A stretch of 18,395 nucleotides of DNA, taken from contig JANPEK010000180.1 in assembly GCA_031422915.1 (NCBI GenBank), positions 1-18,395 on the forward strand, read 5' to 3'. Source of the stretch: JANMEX01 sp031422915 (GTDB lineage: Bacteria > Pseudomonadota > Alphaproteobacteria > Rhizobiales > Rhizobiaceae). The position numbers and the translations under genes were made by a program. The notes beneath the pieces are model-generated. The model saw only the letters and a program-made list of their open reading frames with translations, did no database searches and was not told where the DNA came from. Shown here piece after piece: positions 1 to 7,113 of this stretch; position 1 is the stretch's first letter; the number at the start of each line of letters is the position of its first letter.

Positions 1-264
1 GATCTGTGTGCCGGCGTCGGGTGCAGTTCCGCCGGGAGCTCCGGGTGCGGCCGGGAACTGGGTGCCATCGGTGACCGGCGCAGTGGCTGTTACCGGTGGC
101 GGCGATGACGGCGCGGGCAACTGGCTCTGCTGCACATTTCCGGCTGGAGCTGCTTGAATGGGCTCGTAATTTGTGTTGATCCCACTGATCCGGTCGCTCT
201 GGCAGCCTGCCAAAAGCACTGTGGTCAGTAGAACGGTGGTCAAGCTGACCTTTAAAGTCCGCAT
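1..264 (-). CDS. omp19: Omp19-like outer-membrane lipoprotein, 5' part only
   Basis: The 88 codons present begin with a typical lipoprotein signal peptide: MRTLKVS, a hydrophobic stretch, then the lipobox LLAGC with the modified Cys near residue 20. A Pro/Ala/Gly-rich linker follows. The pattern AGCQSxR, then AAPAGxVQ, then GTQFP and APGxxGGT matches the N-terminus of Brucella Omp19 as I remember it. Omp19 is an outer-membrane lipoprotein whose C-terminal beta-barrel belongs to the Inh protease-inhibitor family; that domain would lie beyond position 1 and cannot be seen. The start at 264 is supported by GGGGAG about 9 bases upstream. The gene lies 204 bases downstream of the amine oxidase on the same strand, but probable promoter elements in the gap suggest separate transcription. 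The lipoprotein call is firm. The Omp19 identity rests on the N-terminal pattern and is less certain. Confidence 0.82.
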   Translation of the reverse strand, partial: MRTLKVSLTTVLLTTVLLAGCQSDRISGINTNYEPIQAAPAGNVQQSQLPAPSSPPPVTATAPVTDGTQFPAAPGAPGGTAPDAGTQI

Positions 265-369
265 CGGAACAAACTCCCCAAGCGCCGGTCAGCGACACTT
301 TTGCGCTGCGGCGAATTCACGTTGGCAGAATAAATGGCCAAGTTGTGACAAATGCAACCCAAAACGGCA

Positions 370-399
370 ATTATACGGCGTTGACGGCCATTTTGCCAC
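370..399 (-). promoter_or_regulatory. Candidate promoter of the omp19-like gene
   Basis: The minus strand carries a perfect TATAAT (375 to 370). Eighteen bases upstream is GTGGCA (399 to 394), a 4/6 match to TTGACA. It would start transcription near 363 and give a leader of about 100 bases before the ATG at 264. The -35 is weak, so this is a tentative call. Confidence 0.35.
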
Positions 400-404
400 T
401 TGGC

Positions 405-414
405 TGTTGCAACA
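405..414. promoter_or_regulatory. 10-bp perfect palindrome TGTTGCAACA
   Basis: TGTTGCAACA equals its own reverse complement. It sits just upstream of the candidate -35 of the omp19-like gene, where an activator or repressor could bind. A palindrome of this length can also occur by chance, so the regulatory role is inferred from position only. Confidence 0.25.
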
Positions 415-427
415 ATGTGGCGCGACG

Positions 428-442
428 GTCTCAAATTGAGAC
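428..442. promoter_or_regulatory. 15-bp perfect dyad GTCTCAA-a-TTGAGAC
   Basis: Two perfect 7-base arms flank a single central base, in the gap between the amine oxidase stop (469-471) and the omp19-like gene. The one-base centre and the lack of a T-run on either strand argue against a terminator. A dimeric regulator site is more likely. No regulator is assigned. Confidence 0.35.
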
Positions 443-468
443 ACCAAAGGACTATGGCGGACGCAGAA

Positions 469-1707
469 TCAGTTCGGCTTGAGCGATGCGGCCACACGTT
501 GAGCAACGACTTCCCCCGACAAACGCGCGCCGCCGCAGGTCTGGATCAGCGGTCCGGCCAAGGCTTCCCCGGCAAAATGAATGCGCCCATCGACCGGTTC
601 GGCAAGAATGTCGCGCGCCTCGGCCCTGCCGGGCCTTGCAGCAGCATAGGCCCCGCGCACGGTGGGTTCGGCACCCCAGTTGGTCATCATCGAGCGGCCA
701 ACGGACTTGCGGACGTCCGAGCCGAATATGCCGGCAAGCCGGTCAATCGCAAAATCCCGCGCCGCCTGTTCGCCGGCGACCGACAATTCCCAAGCAAAAT
801 CGCCGCCGACAAAGCCGATCATCAGGTCGATATCAAACGGAAAGCACAGGAAATACATGTCATGGCGCGCGGGACGCTCAATCAAGAGGTCTTCAAACGG
901 CTTCAAGCCAAACCGGCCACCTGAAATTTCGAGCGGAATCTTTGTCAGCATGCCCATTGGCAGGTCGAAGAACGATTCCATGTAACTGAGTGGCAATTCC
1001 GGATGGAACTCGATATCGCCGAATGCGAGAACGCCGGTCGAGACAGTGATGATGATCCGGCTGCAACGGAGACTGCCGCGTGCGGTTTCGACTAGAATCT
1101 GCCTGCCTGACCAGTCAATCCGCTTGACGGGGGTATTCAGTTCCACCGGCACGTCCGCGCCCCACCGCGCGACCAGTGCGCCGAACCCTTGCTTGGTGAA
1201 ATAGTTGGGCTCAAGGTCGGCGGCGCGGCGAAAATCCTCTATCGAAATTTCATCCATATCCTGACCAAAATCCATTGGACCCGAATAGGTGGCCACGGCA
1301 CGCGCGCCATGCCCTTTGGCCAAGATCGCCGACAGGCGGTCGTCCGCACCGCGATAAGCTTCGAGATCGTCGTGAAATTTGCCGTCCGCAGCGCTCATGC
1401 GTTCCAAATCCAGCATGTCAGCCTTGCGTTTGCCGAAGTAGAGATGGTCGAGCGCGAGATCATGATACTGCATGGTCCAGTCTGCGGCTCTCGCTTCCGG
1501 ATAGAATGGATTGCGATCCGCAGCATGCAGCCAAGCGCAGCCAATGTCGAAAGGTATGCCGAAATGCTCAGACGAGGTGTGCGCCCGTCCGCCAATGCGG
1601 TTCATCGCTTCGAGCAGCTTGAAGGACAGTCCGGCTTCTCGGCAGACTTTGGCTGCCGCCAACCCCGCCGCGCCCGCTCCGACGATTACGACGTCTACTT
1701 CGGTCAT
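469..1707 (-). CDS. FAD-dependent amine oxidase / flavin monooxygenase-like oxidoreductase
   Basis: A 412-residue flavoprotein of the amine-oxidase superfamily (MAO/polyamine oxidase/phytoene desaturase fold). The N-terminus has the Rossmann dinucleotide motif VIVGAGAAGLAAA (about residues 7-19), the ribose-binding Glu33 in LLEA, and the RIGGRA motif (37-42). Near the C-terminus FAGEALAGP and a GGARLSGE stretch form the second FAD-contacting motif of the family. I see no SGGCY-type motif for covalent flavin, so FAD is probably non-covalent. There is no signal peptide, so it should be cytosolic. The start at 1707 has GGGGAG 8 bases upstream. It lies 78 bases downstream of the membrane-protein gene on the same strand and may share its transcript. 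The substrate (amine, amino acid or carotenoid-like) cannot be read from sequence. The superfamily is sure; the specificity is unknown. Confidence 0.88.
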   Translation of the reverse strand: MTEVDVVIVGAGAAGLAAAKVCREAGLSFKLLEAMNRIGGRAHTSSEHFGIPFDIGCAWLHAADRNPFYPEARAADWTMQYHDLALDHLYFGKRKADMLDLERMSAADGKFHDDLEAYRGADDRLSAILAKGHGARAVATYSGPMDFGQDMDEISIEDFRRAADLEPNYFTKQGFGALVARWGADVPVELNTPVKRIDWSGRQILVETARGSLRCSRIIITVSTGVLAFGDIEFHPELPLSYMESFFDLPMGMLTKIPLEISGGRFGLKPFEDLLIERPARHDMYFLCFPFDIDLMIGFVGGDFAWELSVAGEQAARDFAIDRLAGIFGSDVRKSVGRSMMTNWGAEPTVRGAYAAARPGRAEARDILAEPVDGRIHFAGEALAGPLIQTCGGARLSGEVVAQRVAASLKPN

Positions 1708-1785
1708 GCCGCATGCTCCCCGGAGGGAACTTATCGCGAGATTTACGGCACGACAATACGAACCGTTTGGCGACTGGACCGCAAT

Positions 1786-2241
1786 TTAGTCGAGGGCACC
1801 TTTTTGCGCGAAGTGACGCGACAACCACAGCAGCGCGGCGGCGATGATGACCACGCTTGACAAAATAGCCACTTGGCTGGCCCCGATTGCCGCAAAGACG
1901 CCTTCTGTCAGATCGCCGACATAAAAAACAATATAGCCAATCAGCGAGATCACAAAGACCGGAACGGAAATGCGCTTTTTGAGAAGGAGCAGCACGCAGC
2001 CGACCAATCCGCCCAGGACGCCGACGGCAAAGGCGGCCGTCATCCAGACCGGATATCCAAGCATGATTGCAGCCTGCTCCGGCGTCAGGCCGGTTGCCGC
2101 AAGACTTTCCGGCGTTGCAGAAAGCGAACCCAAAAACTGCACAACGCCGAAAATATTCCAAGCCAATCCCAGCAAGGCGGCAATCCAGAATTAAACGGGG
2201 AGAGAGTGACTTCTGGCCGGATCATTCATCAATTCGCTCAT
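1786..2241 (-). pseudogene. Four-TM membrane protein gene with an in-frame stop at codon 17
   Basis: Reading from the ATG at 2241, which has a strong AAAGGAG Shine-Dalgarno, gives MSELMNDPARSHSLPV. A TAA follows at 2193-2191. The same frame then continues without another stop to 1786 as FWIAALLGLAWNIFG and onward. The downstream 129 or more residues contain four hydrophobic segments: around the FWIAALL start, YPVWMTAAFAVGVLGG with VGCVLLLL, VFVISLIGYIVFYVG, and ILSSVVIIAAALLWL. This is a small integral membrane protein of unknown function. The only in-frame start that would skip the stop is TTG at 2175. It lacks a good Shine-Dalgarno and would cut into the first TM. A single base change (for example AAA or CAA to TAA) explains the break, either as a real mutation or a sequencing error. 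The gene is divergent from the tetR at 2355 and probably under its control. Confidence 0.7.
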
Positions 2242-2314
2242 CGTGACGTCTCCTTTGGATGGATTCGCAATCGGCGCAAAGGCCAATCCTTGCATTCACG
2301 ATGAATAGATCCTA

Positions 2315-2334
2315 TTGATTACATCTGCAATCAA
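2315..2334. promoter_or_regulatory. Candidate TetR operator (20-bp dyad)
   Basis: TTGATTACATCTGCAATCAA has perfect 6-base outer arms (TTGATT/AATCAA) plus a matching inner CA/TG pair. It lies in the divergent gap between the membrane-protein gene and the tetR gene, 21 bases before the TetR start. That is the usual place for an autoregulatory TetR operator controlling both directions. Confidence 0.55.
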
Positions 2335-2354
2335 AAAGATGAACGGAACGCATT

Positions 2355-2930
2355 TTGGTCAAAATCACAAAGGATGCGGCGCGGAAAAACCACGCGGGCA
2401 TTTTGAACGCTGCAAGCATTTCGATACGCCAACATGGGGTTGGCGAAACCTCGATGGCGCACATTGCCAAGGCCGCCGGGCTGACGCACGGAGCCATTTA
2501 CCGTCACTTTCCAGACAAGGATGCCTTGGTCTGTGCGGCCATCGAAAGCGGATTTGACACGATCGTTGACCTGCTGACAGACTTGAAGCAAGCCGTACAA
2601 GACAAGTCGGCTTACGTCGAAGCCTATCTCGGTCAAGATCACAGAGACCACTTTGTGTGGGGCTGCCCAGCAGCGCCTCTTGCCGCCGAAATGCATAGGC
2701 TTGACGAAAAGATACAGAAGGCGTTCTGCGACGGCCTCAAGCGCAATCTGGATGGGCTTGGCAGCCTGATCGATGGTCAAGATGCAAAGAGCGCCAGACA
2801 GGAAGCAATCACCACCCTGTCAACGCTTGTTGGCGCGATGGCTTTGGCAAGAGCGACAAAAGCCACTGACGCTGGTCTGTCTGACGAAATACTCGATACA
2901 GTCAGACAGCATCTGACCAAAGCTGCGTAG
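2355..2930 (+). CDS. TetR/AcrR family transcriptional regulator
   Basis: A 191-residue protein with the N-terminal three-helix TetR DNA-binding domain (about residues 10-57). The helix-turn-helix runs through TSMAHIAKAAGLTHGAIYRHF followed by PDKDAL. The C-terminal ligand domain carries WGCPAAPLAAEMHR, a pattern seen in the YxaF/LmrA-like TetR subgroup. The best start is TTG at 2355. An in-frame TGA at 2340-2342 blocks extension upstream, and the TTG start gives the normal spacing before the HTH. The Shine-Dalgarno is weak. The gene is divergent from the broken membrane-protein gene with a 20-bp dyad between them, so it probably represses itself and that gene, perhaps also the amine oxidase. 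It converges on dcp with an 11-base gap and no terminator. The ligand is unknown. Confidence 0.9.
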   Translation: MVKITKDAARKNHAGILNAASISIRQHGVGETSMAHIAKAAGLTHGAIYRHFPDKDALVCAAIESGFDTIVDLLTDLKQAVQDKSAYVEAYLGQDHRDHFVWGCPAAPLAAEMHRLDEKIQKAFCDGLKRNLDGLGSLIDGQDAKSARQEAITTLSTLVGAMALARATKATDAGLSDEILDTVRQHLTKAA

Positions 2931-2941
2931 GCTCCGGCAGT

Positions 2942-5005
2942 TCAGGCAAGCCCGCGCTTGGCCAGCATCGCGGCAGTGCTCGGCATCTTGCCGCGAAAAG
3001 CTATGTAGGCATCTTCCGGGTCCATTGATCCGCCGGACGAATAGATGAAGCGGTGCAGGCGCCCGGCTGTTGCCGCGTCGAACGGGTCGCCCGTCTCTTC
3101 GAATGCTGCAAAAGCATCGGCGTCCAGCACTTCCGACCACATGTAGGAATAATAGCCAGCCGAATAGCCGTCGCCTGAATAGACATGGCCAAAATGCGGT
3201 GTGCTGTGCCTCATGACAACGGAATCGGGCATTTCAAGACTGGACAGCACTTCGGCCTGTCGGGCAACGGGGTCCGGATTGTCATTTCGCTGATGCGCAT
3301 CCATGTCAACGACGGCCGATGAGACAAATTCAACCGTCTGGAAGCCCGAGTTGAAAGTGCGCGCAGCTTTCAGCCTGTCGAGCAATTCCTTTGGCATCGG
3401 CGCGCCGGTTTCGTGATGCAACGCATATTTTGACAGCACCTCCGGCACCATGAACCAGTGCTCGTAAAGCTGCGACGGCAGTTCGACAAAATCGCGCGAG
3501 ACGGACGTGCCCGACAGCGAGGGCCAAGTGACATTGGATAACAGGCCGTGCAGCGCATGGCCAAACTCGTGAAACAATGTCCGCGCCTCATCAAACGACA
3601 GCAAATTTGATTGAGCCGCAGGCGCTTTGGCGAAATTCATCACATTGTAGATGATCGGCGTTGAGCCGCTGGCAAGCTTGTGCTGGTCCTGCAGACTGCT
3701 CATCCACGCACCGGATCGCTTGGAAGATCGGGCAAAATAATCGCCAAGAAACAGGCCGACATGCGCACCGGTTTTGTCTCGCACTGAGAACACGCGCACA
3801 TCAGGATGCCAGACAGTAATGCCCTTGTGCTCTTCAAACTGCAGCCCGAACAGGCGCGTGGCAACGGCAAAGCAGGCCTCAATCACATTGCCAAGCTCCA
3901 GATGCAGCTTGATCTCGTCATCATTGAAGGCGTAGCGCTCCGCTTTGACCTTTTCGGCAAAGAATCTCCAATCCCACGGACGGATCTGGTGGTTCGAACC
4001 CTCGCGCGCCGCCAATTCCTGCAGCGCCGCTTCCTCACCGTGCGCATGCTTGACCGCACGGCCCCACACATCAGACAGAAGCGCGTTCACCGCTTCCGGT
4101 GTTTTGGCCATCGTTTCATCAAGCTTGAAGGCCGCGAAACTGTCATAGCCAAGCAGCTTCGCCTTCTCGGCGCGAAGCTTCAGTGTTTCAGCAACCACGG
4201 GCCGGTTGTCGTGTGCACCGTCATTGCCGCCGCGCTTGGTCCATGTGGTAAAGGCTCTCTCACGCAAATCGCGGCGCGTAGAAAATGTCAGGAACGGTTC
4301 CATGATCGAGCGTGACAGCGTGACTGCATACTTGCCCGTAAAACCCCGTTCCAAGGCCGCATTTGCCATCGCTGCGGTCAGCCAGTCCGGAAGACCATCA
4401 AGCTCGGGTCCGGCGTCGAGCACCAAAGCGCACTCTTTCTCATCCGCCAGAACATTCTGGCCGAATGCGGCACCGCCGGATGCCAACTGTTCATTGATCG
4501 CCGCAAGACGCTTCTGGTCAGCGCTGTTCAGCCTGGCCCCGGAACGGACAAAACCCTTCCAGCTTCTCTCCAGTGCCCGCATGGTCTCGCTGTCCAAACC
4601 AAGAGAGGCGCGGTTTTCGTAAAGCCGGTCAATCCGCGCAAACAAGGCAGCGTTCATCGAAATCGCCGAATAGTGCCGTGAAAGAGCTGGTGCCATCTCA
4701 CGCTCGACAGCCTCAATCAAATCGTTGGAGTGCGCCCCTGCCCTCAGCCAGAAAATCGACGACACCCGAGACAAAGCATCACCTGAAAGCTCTAGCGCGG
4801 CAAGAGTGTTTTCAATCGTCGGCACGTCGCCTCGTGCGGCTATCGCATCAATCTCTTTCACGTGCGAAGCCATCGCCGCATAAAACGCAGGGGCGAAATG
4901 CTCATCGGACAAGGCAGCAAAATCCGGCGCGCCTTTGAAACCGGTCCAATTGGTCAATGGTGAAGTGGTCAAAGGCGAAGTGGCAAGATCCGTGTGATCA
5001 GTCAT
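2942..5005 (-). CDS. dcp: M3 family zinc metallopeptidase, peptidyl-dipeptidase Dcp type
   Basis: From the ATG at 5005 the product is 687 residues, the usual size for Dcp/oligopeptidase A. The zinc site is complete: HEFGH at residues 479-483 and the third ligand Glu508 in FVELPSQ, 25 residues later, as in family M3. The N-terminal pattern (a Glu-His-Phe near the start, then PTIENTLAALELSG and SRVSSIFW) is closer to Dcp than to OpdA. Dcp removes C-terminal dipeptides from short peptides and supports intracellular peptide turnover. No signal peptide is visible, so a cytosolic enzyme is expected. The frame stays open to an ATG at 5152, but residues from there look like translated leader sequence. 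Starts at 5005 (MTDHTD) or 5020 are favoured, and neither has a strong Shine-Dalgarno. It is transcribed divergently from the WYL regulator. Confidence 0.92.
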   Translation of the reverse strand: MTDHTDLATSPLTTSPLTNWTGFKGAPDFAALSDEHFAPAFYAAMASHVKEIDAIAARGDVPTIENTLAALELSGDALSRVSSIFWLRAGAHSNDLIEAVEREMAPALSRHYSAISMNAALFARIDRLYENRASLGLDSETMRALERSWKGFVRSGARLNSADQKRLAAINEQLASGGAAFGQNVLADEKECALVLDAGPELDGLPDWLTAAMANAALERGFTGKYAVTLSRSIMEPFLTFSTRRDLRERAFTTWTKRGGNDGAHDNRPVVAETLKLRAEKAKLLGYDSFAAFKLDETMAKTPEAVNALLSDVWGRAVKHAHGEEAALQELAAREGSNHQIRPWDWRFFAEKVKAERYAFNDDEIKLHLELGNVIEACFAVATRLFGLQFEEHKGITVWHPDVRVFSVRDKTGAHVGLFLGDYFARSSKRSGAWMSSLQDQHKLASGSTPIIYNVMNFAKAPAAQSNLLSFDEARTLFHEFGHALHGLLSNVTWPSLSGTSVSRDFVELPSQLYEHWFMVPEVLSKYALHHETGAPMPKELLDRLKAARTFNSGFQTVEFVSSAVVDMDAHQRNDNPDPVARQAEVLSSLEMPDSVVMRHSTPHFGHVYSGDGYSAGYYSYMWSEVLDADAFAAFEETGDPFDAATAGRLHRFIYSSGGSMDPEDAYIAFRGKMPSTAAMLAKRGLA

Positions 5006-5249
5006 ATCTTGAGCTCTCATATTTTGATCTCTATTGGCTTTTCGGGCGTGATGCCCAAATCGGACTTCTGTCGCTGTTTGGCAAGAGCTCTCAATGCCGC
5101 CAGCTGATTTGCGTTCACTGAACATGCAAAAAATTGTGGTACGACCGGTCAATTTGGTCGTCTGAGCGAATGAGTATTATCAGACTGTGGGTTGTCAATT
5201 ATGTGGACACCATGCCAATAACTTCAAACACGGCTTTGCAAACACTTGC

Positions 5250-5276
5250 TGACAGTTTATGACAGCATGTGAACAG
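5250..5276 (+). repeat. Three TGACAG-type direct repeats at 10-bp spacing
   Basis: TGACAG occurs at 5250 and 5260, and a variant TGAACAG at 5270, so the copies begin exactly 10 bases apart. They end 15 bases before the ATG of the WYL regulator. A one-helical-turn period places all three on the same DNA face, which suits cooperative binding by a regulator. The WYL protein itself is one candidate. Confidence 0.45.
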
Positions 5277-5291
5277 CGCTTTAGGTGATAC

Positions 5292-5990
5292 ATGTCACGA
5301 TCCGCACGGCTACTCGACATCGTCCAGCGACTGCGTCGTCATCGCACTCCGGTCAGCGGACAAAGCCTGGCAACGGATATGGGAATTAGCGTCCGCACGG
5401 TCTACCGTGACATCGCAACTTTGCAGGCGCAAGGCGTTGAAATCGACGGCGAACCTGGTGTCGGCTATAGCCTGCGAACCGGCTTTTTGCTGCCGCAGCT
5501 GATGTTGTCAGAGAGTGAAATCGAGGCGTTGATGCTCGGCTCCCGCTGGGTCGCAGACAGCACAGATCATCAGCTGGCGCCAGCAGCACGCACTGCACTG
5601 GCCAAAATAGTGGCAGTACTGCCTGAAGATTTGCGTCCAACGCTCGATACCAACAAGCTTCGGGCAGCAGTAGGACCGAGAGCTGCGAGCCTTGGCGTTG
5701 ACTTGGACGCGATCCGCACAGCGATACGGACAGAACATGTGCTGTTTATCGCTTACACCGACAGGGAGGGTCAGATCACCGACCGGTTTATCTGGCCCAT
5801 TGCCTTGGGCGATTATGAAAGAGTGCTGGTGGTGATTGCCTGGTGCGAGACCAAGCAAGGCTTCCGGAATTTTCGCACCGACAGGATTGGCAGGCTGGAC
5901 GTGACGGACATTCAATATCCAAAGCGCCGACAGGTGCTCCTCAAGGAATGGCAAAGGTCCGAAGACGCAGCCAACAGTCAGAGAACATAG
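5292..5990 (+). CDS. YafY-type HTH/WYL-domain transcriptional regulator
   Basis: A 232-residue protein with an N-terminal winged HTH (about residues 1-60). Its recognition region contains SLATDMGISVRTVYRDIATL, which is the HTH_11/DeoR-like pattern. A wing ending in GVGYSLRTGF follows, then a linker and a C-terminal WYL domain (about 135-215) with FRNFRTDRIGRL. WYL regulators sense ligands, often nucleic acid or nucleotide-like, and either repress or activate neighbouring or distant genes. The ATG at 5292 has AGGTG 5 bases upstream. The gene is divergent from dcp across 286 bases, and three 10-bp-spaced TGACAG-type repeats lie directly before its start. It stands alone here, with no obvious target operon on the same strand. 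The family call is firm; the ligand and regulon are unknown. Confidence 0.9.
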   Translation: MSRSARLLDIVQRLRRHRTPVSGQSLATDMGISVRTVYRDIATLQAQGVEIDGEPGVGYSLRTGFLLPQLMLSESEIEALMLGSRWVADSTDHQLAPAARTALAKIVAVLPEDLRPTLDTNKLRAAVGPRAASLGVDLDAIRTAIRTEHVLFIAYTDREGQITDRFIWPIALGDYERVLVVIAWCETKQGFRNFRTDRIGRLDVTDIQYPKRRQVLLKEWQRSEDAANSQRT

Positions 5991-6325
5991 TGCCAAAATG
6001 TGTCAGTATGATAAGATCATGAGACGGATACGCCTGTTCCAGCAACCTATTTTGGCTACCAATGCAGGTTGATTTGACCTTTGACGTTTCGACGTCTTCA
6101 GGCGAGCTTCGCGACAGAGCCCGGCCTGCGATTGCTGACGAGACTAGCAGGATACGCACCTGAACTATCGCATCTGCACCGATCAATTGATGGTGTGTTC
6201 AAAACAAAACTGACTTATCTCGATTGGGCCGCTGGAGTGGTTGGTTCTGGAGACTTCAGCTTGGCAGATACAACAAAGCCGCCTCGCGGCGGCCTTTGTC
6301 TGTTGCTGATTCCCTTGAAGGAAAC
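5991..6325. other. Gene-free gap between the WYL regulator and tRNA-Gly
   Basis: I find no credible coding region in this 335-base gap. It contains a perfect 5-bp hairpin with a UUCG loop (GACGT-TTCG-ACGTC, 6083-6096) about 93 bases after the WYL stop. It lacks a T-run but may help end or protect that transcript. It also contains the tRNA terminator at 6275-6299. Nothing else stands out. Confidence 0.5.
6275..6299 (-). terminator. Terminator downstream of tRNA-Gly, possibly bidirectional
   Basis: GCCGCC-loop-GGCGGC gives a GC-rich 6-bp stem with a 4-base loop. Beyond one bulged base it is extended by AAA/TTT and further pairs. On the minus strand it is followed by TTTGTTG, about 30 bases after the tRNA 3' end. 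On the plus strand it is followed by CTTTGTCTGTT, so it could also stop readthrough from the WYL gene. Confidence 0.7.
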
Positions 6326-6400
6326 TGGAGCGGGCGAAGGGATTCGAACCCTCGACCCTAACCTTGGCAAGGTTATGCTCTACCCCTGAGCTACACCCGC
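6326..6400 (-). tRNA. tRNA-Gly (anticodon GCC)
   Basis: On the minus strand the RNA begins GCGGGTG and ends CGCCCGC-T-CCA, giving a 7-bp acceptor stem with one G-U pair and an encoded CCA end. The D-arm has TAGCTCAGGGGTAGAGC. The anticodon loop is TGCCAAG inside AACCT/AGGTT, so the anticodon is GCC, decoding GGC/GGU. The T-arm has the invariant GGTTCGAATCC. All arms are standard and there is no intron. A hairpin terminator follows within about 30 bases. Confidence 0.97.
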
Positions 6401-6554
6401 TCGAGCGTCCCTTGCGGGCCGCAGCGGTGGCTGTATGGCGCAAGAGGGTGGCGAATGCAACAGCAAAATTGGCGCATTCCGGATTCTGCTTGAGGCGCAG
6501 CCAGAGGAGCGCTACAGCGGCGCAGAGCGCATCAAACCACATTTTGGAATGGAC

Positions 6555-7079
6555 ATGACAGAGCCTACCAGCCCGAAAACGCCTGAACAATTGTTCGCAT
6601 TTCTCGAAGAACTAGGAATACGGGTCAAATCCGTGACCCATCCGCCGCTTTATACGGTTGCCGATTCGCAGAGTCTGCGCGGTGAAATCGAAGGCGGGCA
6701 TACGAAGAACCTGTTTCTGAAGGACAAGAAAGACAGCTTTTTCCTTCTGTCCGTCGATGAGGAAGCCGTGGTCGACCTTAAAACCATCCATCATGTGATC
6801 GGCGCGTCAGGCAAAGTCTCTTTCGGCAAGCCGGAGGCACTTATGGCGCTGCTTGGCGTCTCCCCCGGCGCAGTTACGGCATTCGGTCCGATCAACGACG
6901 CGGACGGCAAGGTCAAAGTGTTCCTCGACAGCGGACTGATGCGCCACGACATGGTAAACTGCCATCCGCTGGTCAACACAGCGACAACATCGATTTCATC
7001 GGTTGATCTCGTCAAATTCCTCAAGGCGACCGGACACGAGCCAGTCATCTTGAAATTGACCGCAGAAAGCCCGAATTGA
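6555..7079 (+). CDS. proX: Prolyl-tRNA editing protein, YbaK/ProX family
   Basis: A 174-residue single-domain protein of the YbaK/ProX trans-editing family, which hydrolyses mischarged alanyl- or cysteinyl-tRNA(Pro) in the cytosol. Visible family features are HPPLYTVADS near residue 32, the core KNLFLKDKKDSFFLLSV with the Lys used in catalysis, GKVSFGKPEALMALLG, the GAVTAFGPIND turn and a final NCHPLVNTATTSIS segment. The frame is open from 6435, but that extension is tRNA-flanking sequence. The ATG at 6555 has GGA 6 bases upstream; an ATG at 6549 has no room for a Shine-Dalgarno. It leads a row of co-directional genes (cnoX-like, Lon-N, Trm112-like), with a 34-base gap to the next gene. Whether it clears Ala or Cys from tRNA(Pro) cannot be settled by eye. 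Confidence 0.92.
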   Translation: MTEPTSPKTPEQLFAFLEELGIRVKSVTHPPLYTVADSQSLRGEIEGGHTKNLFLKDKKDSFFLLSVDEEAVVDLKTIHHVIGASGKVSFGKPEALMALLGVSPGAVTAFGPINDADGKVKVFLDSGLMRHDMVNCHPLVNTATTSISSVDLVKFLKATGHEPVILKLTAESPN

Positions 7080-7113
7080 GCGGCAATAACAATTATCCCT
7101 TGGAGCGACGGCC

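Noticed and set aside
1189..1860. 223-residue plus-strand frame opposite the amine oxidase
   Set aside because: It is a shadow of a clearly recognisable flavoprotein on the other strand and has no family motif.
3991..4000. GGTTCGAACC, resembling a tRNA T-arm
   Set aside because: It lies inside the dcp reading frame, and no acceptor or anticodon arms surround it.
5006..5152. N-terminal extension of the Dcp peptidase to an ATG at 5152
   Set aside because: The extra 49 residues do not resemble the family, and the Dcp N-terminus fits a start at 5005 or 5020.
6081..6389. Plus-strand open frame ending in GAGEGIRTLDPNLGKVML
   Set aside because: The C-terminal part is the antisense translation of tRNA-Gly, a well-known spurious peptide. 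There is no ribosome-binding site and no protein-like composition.
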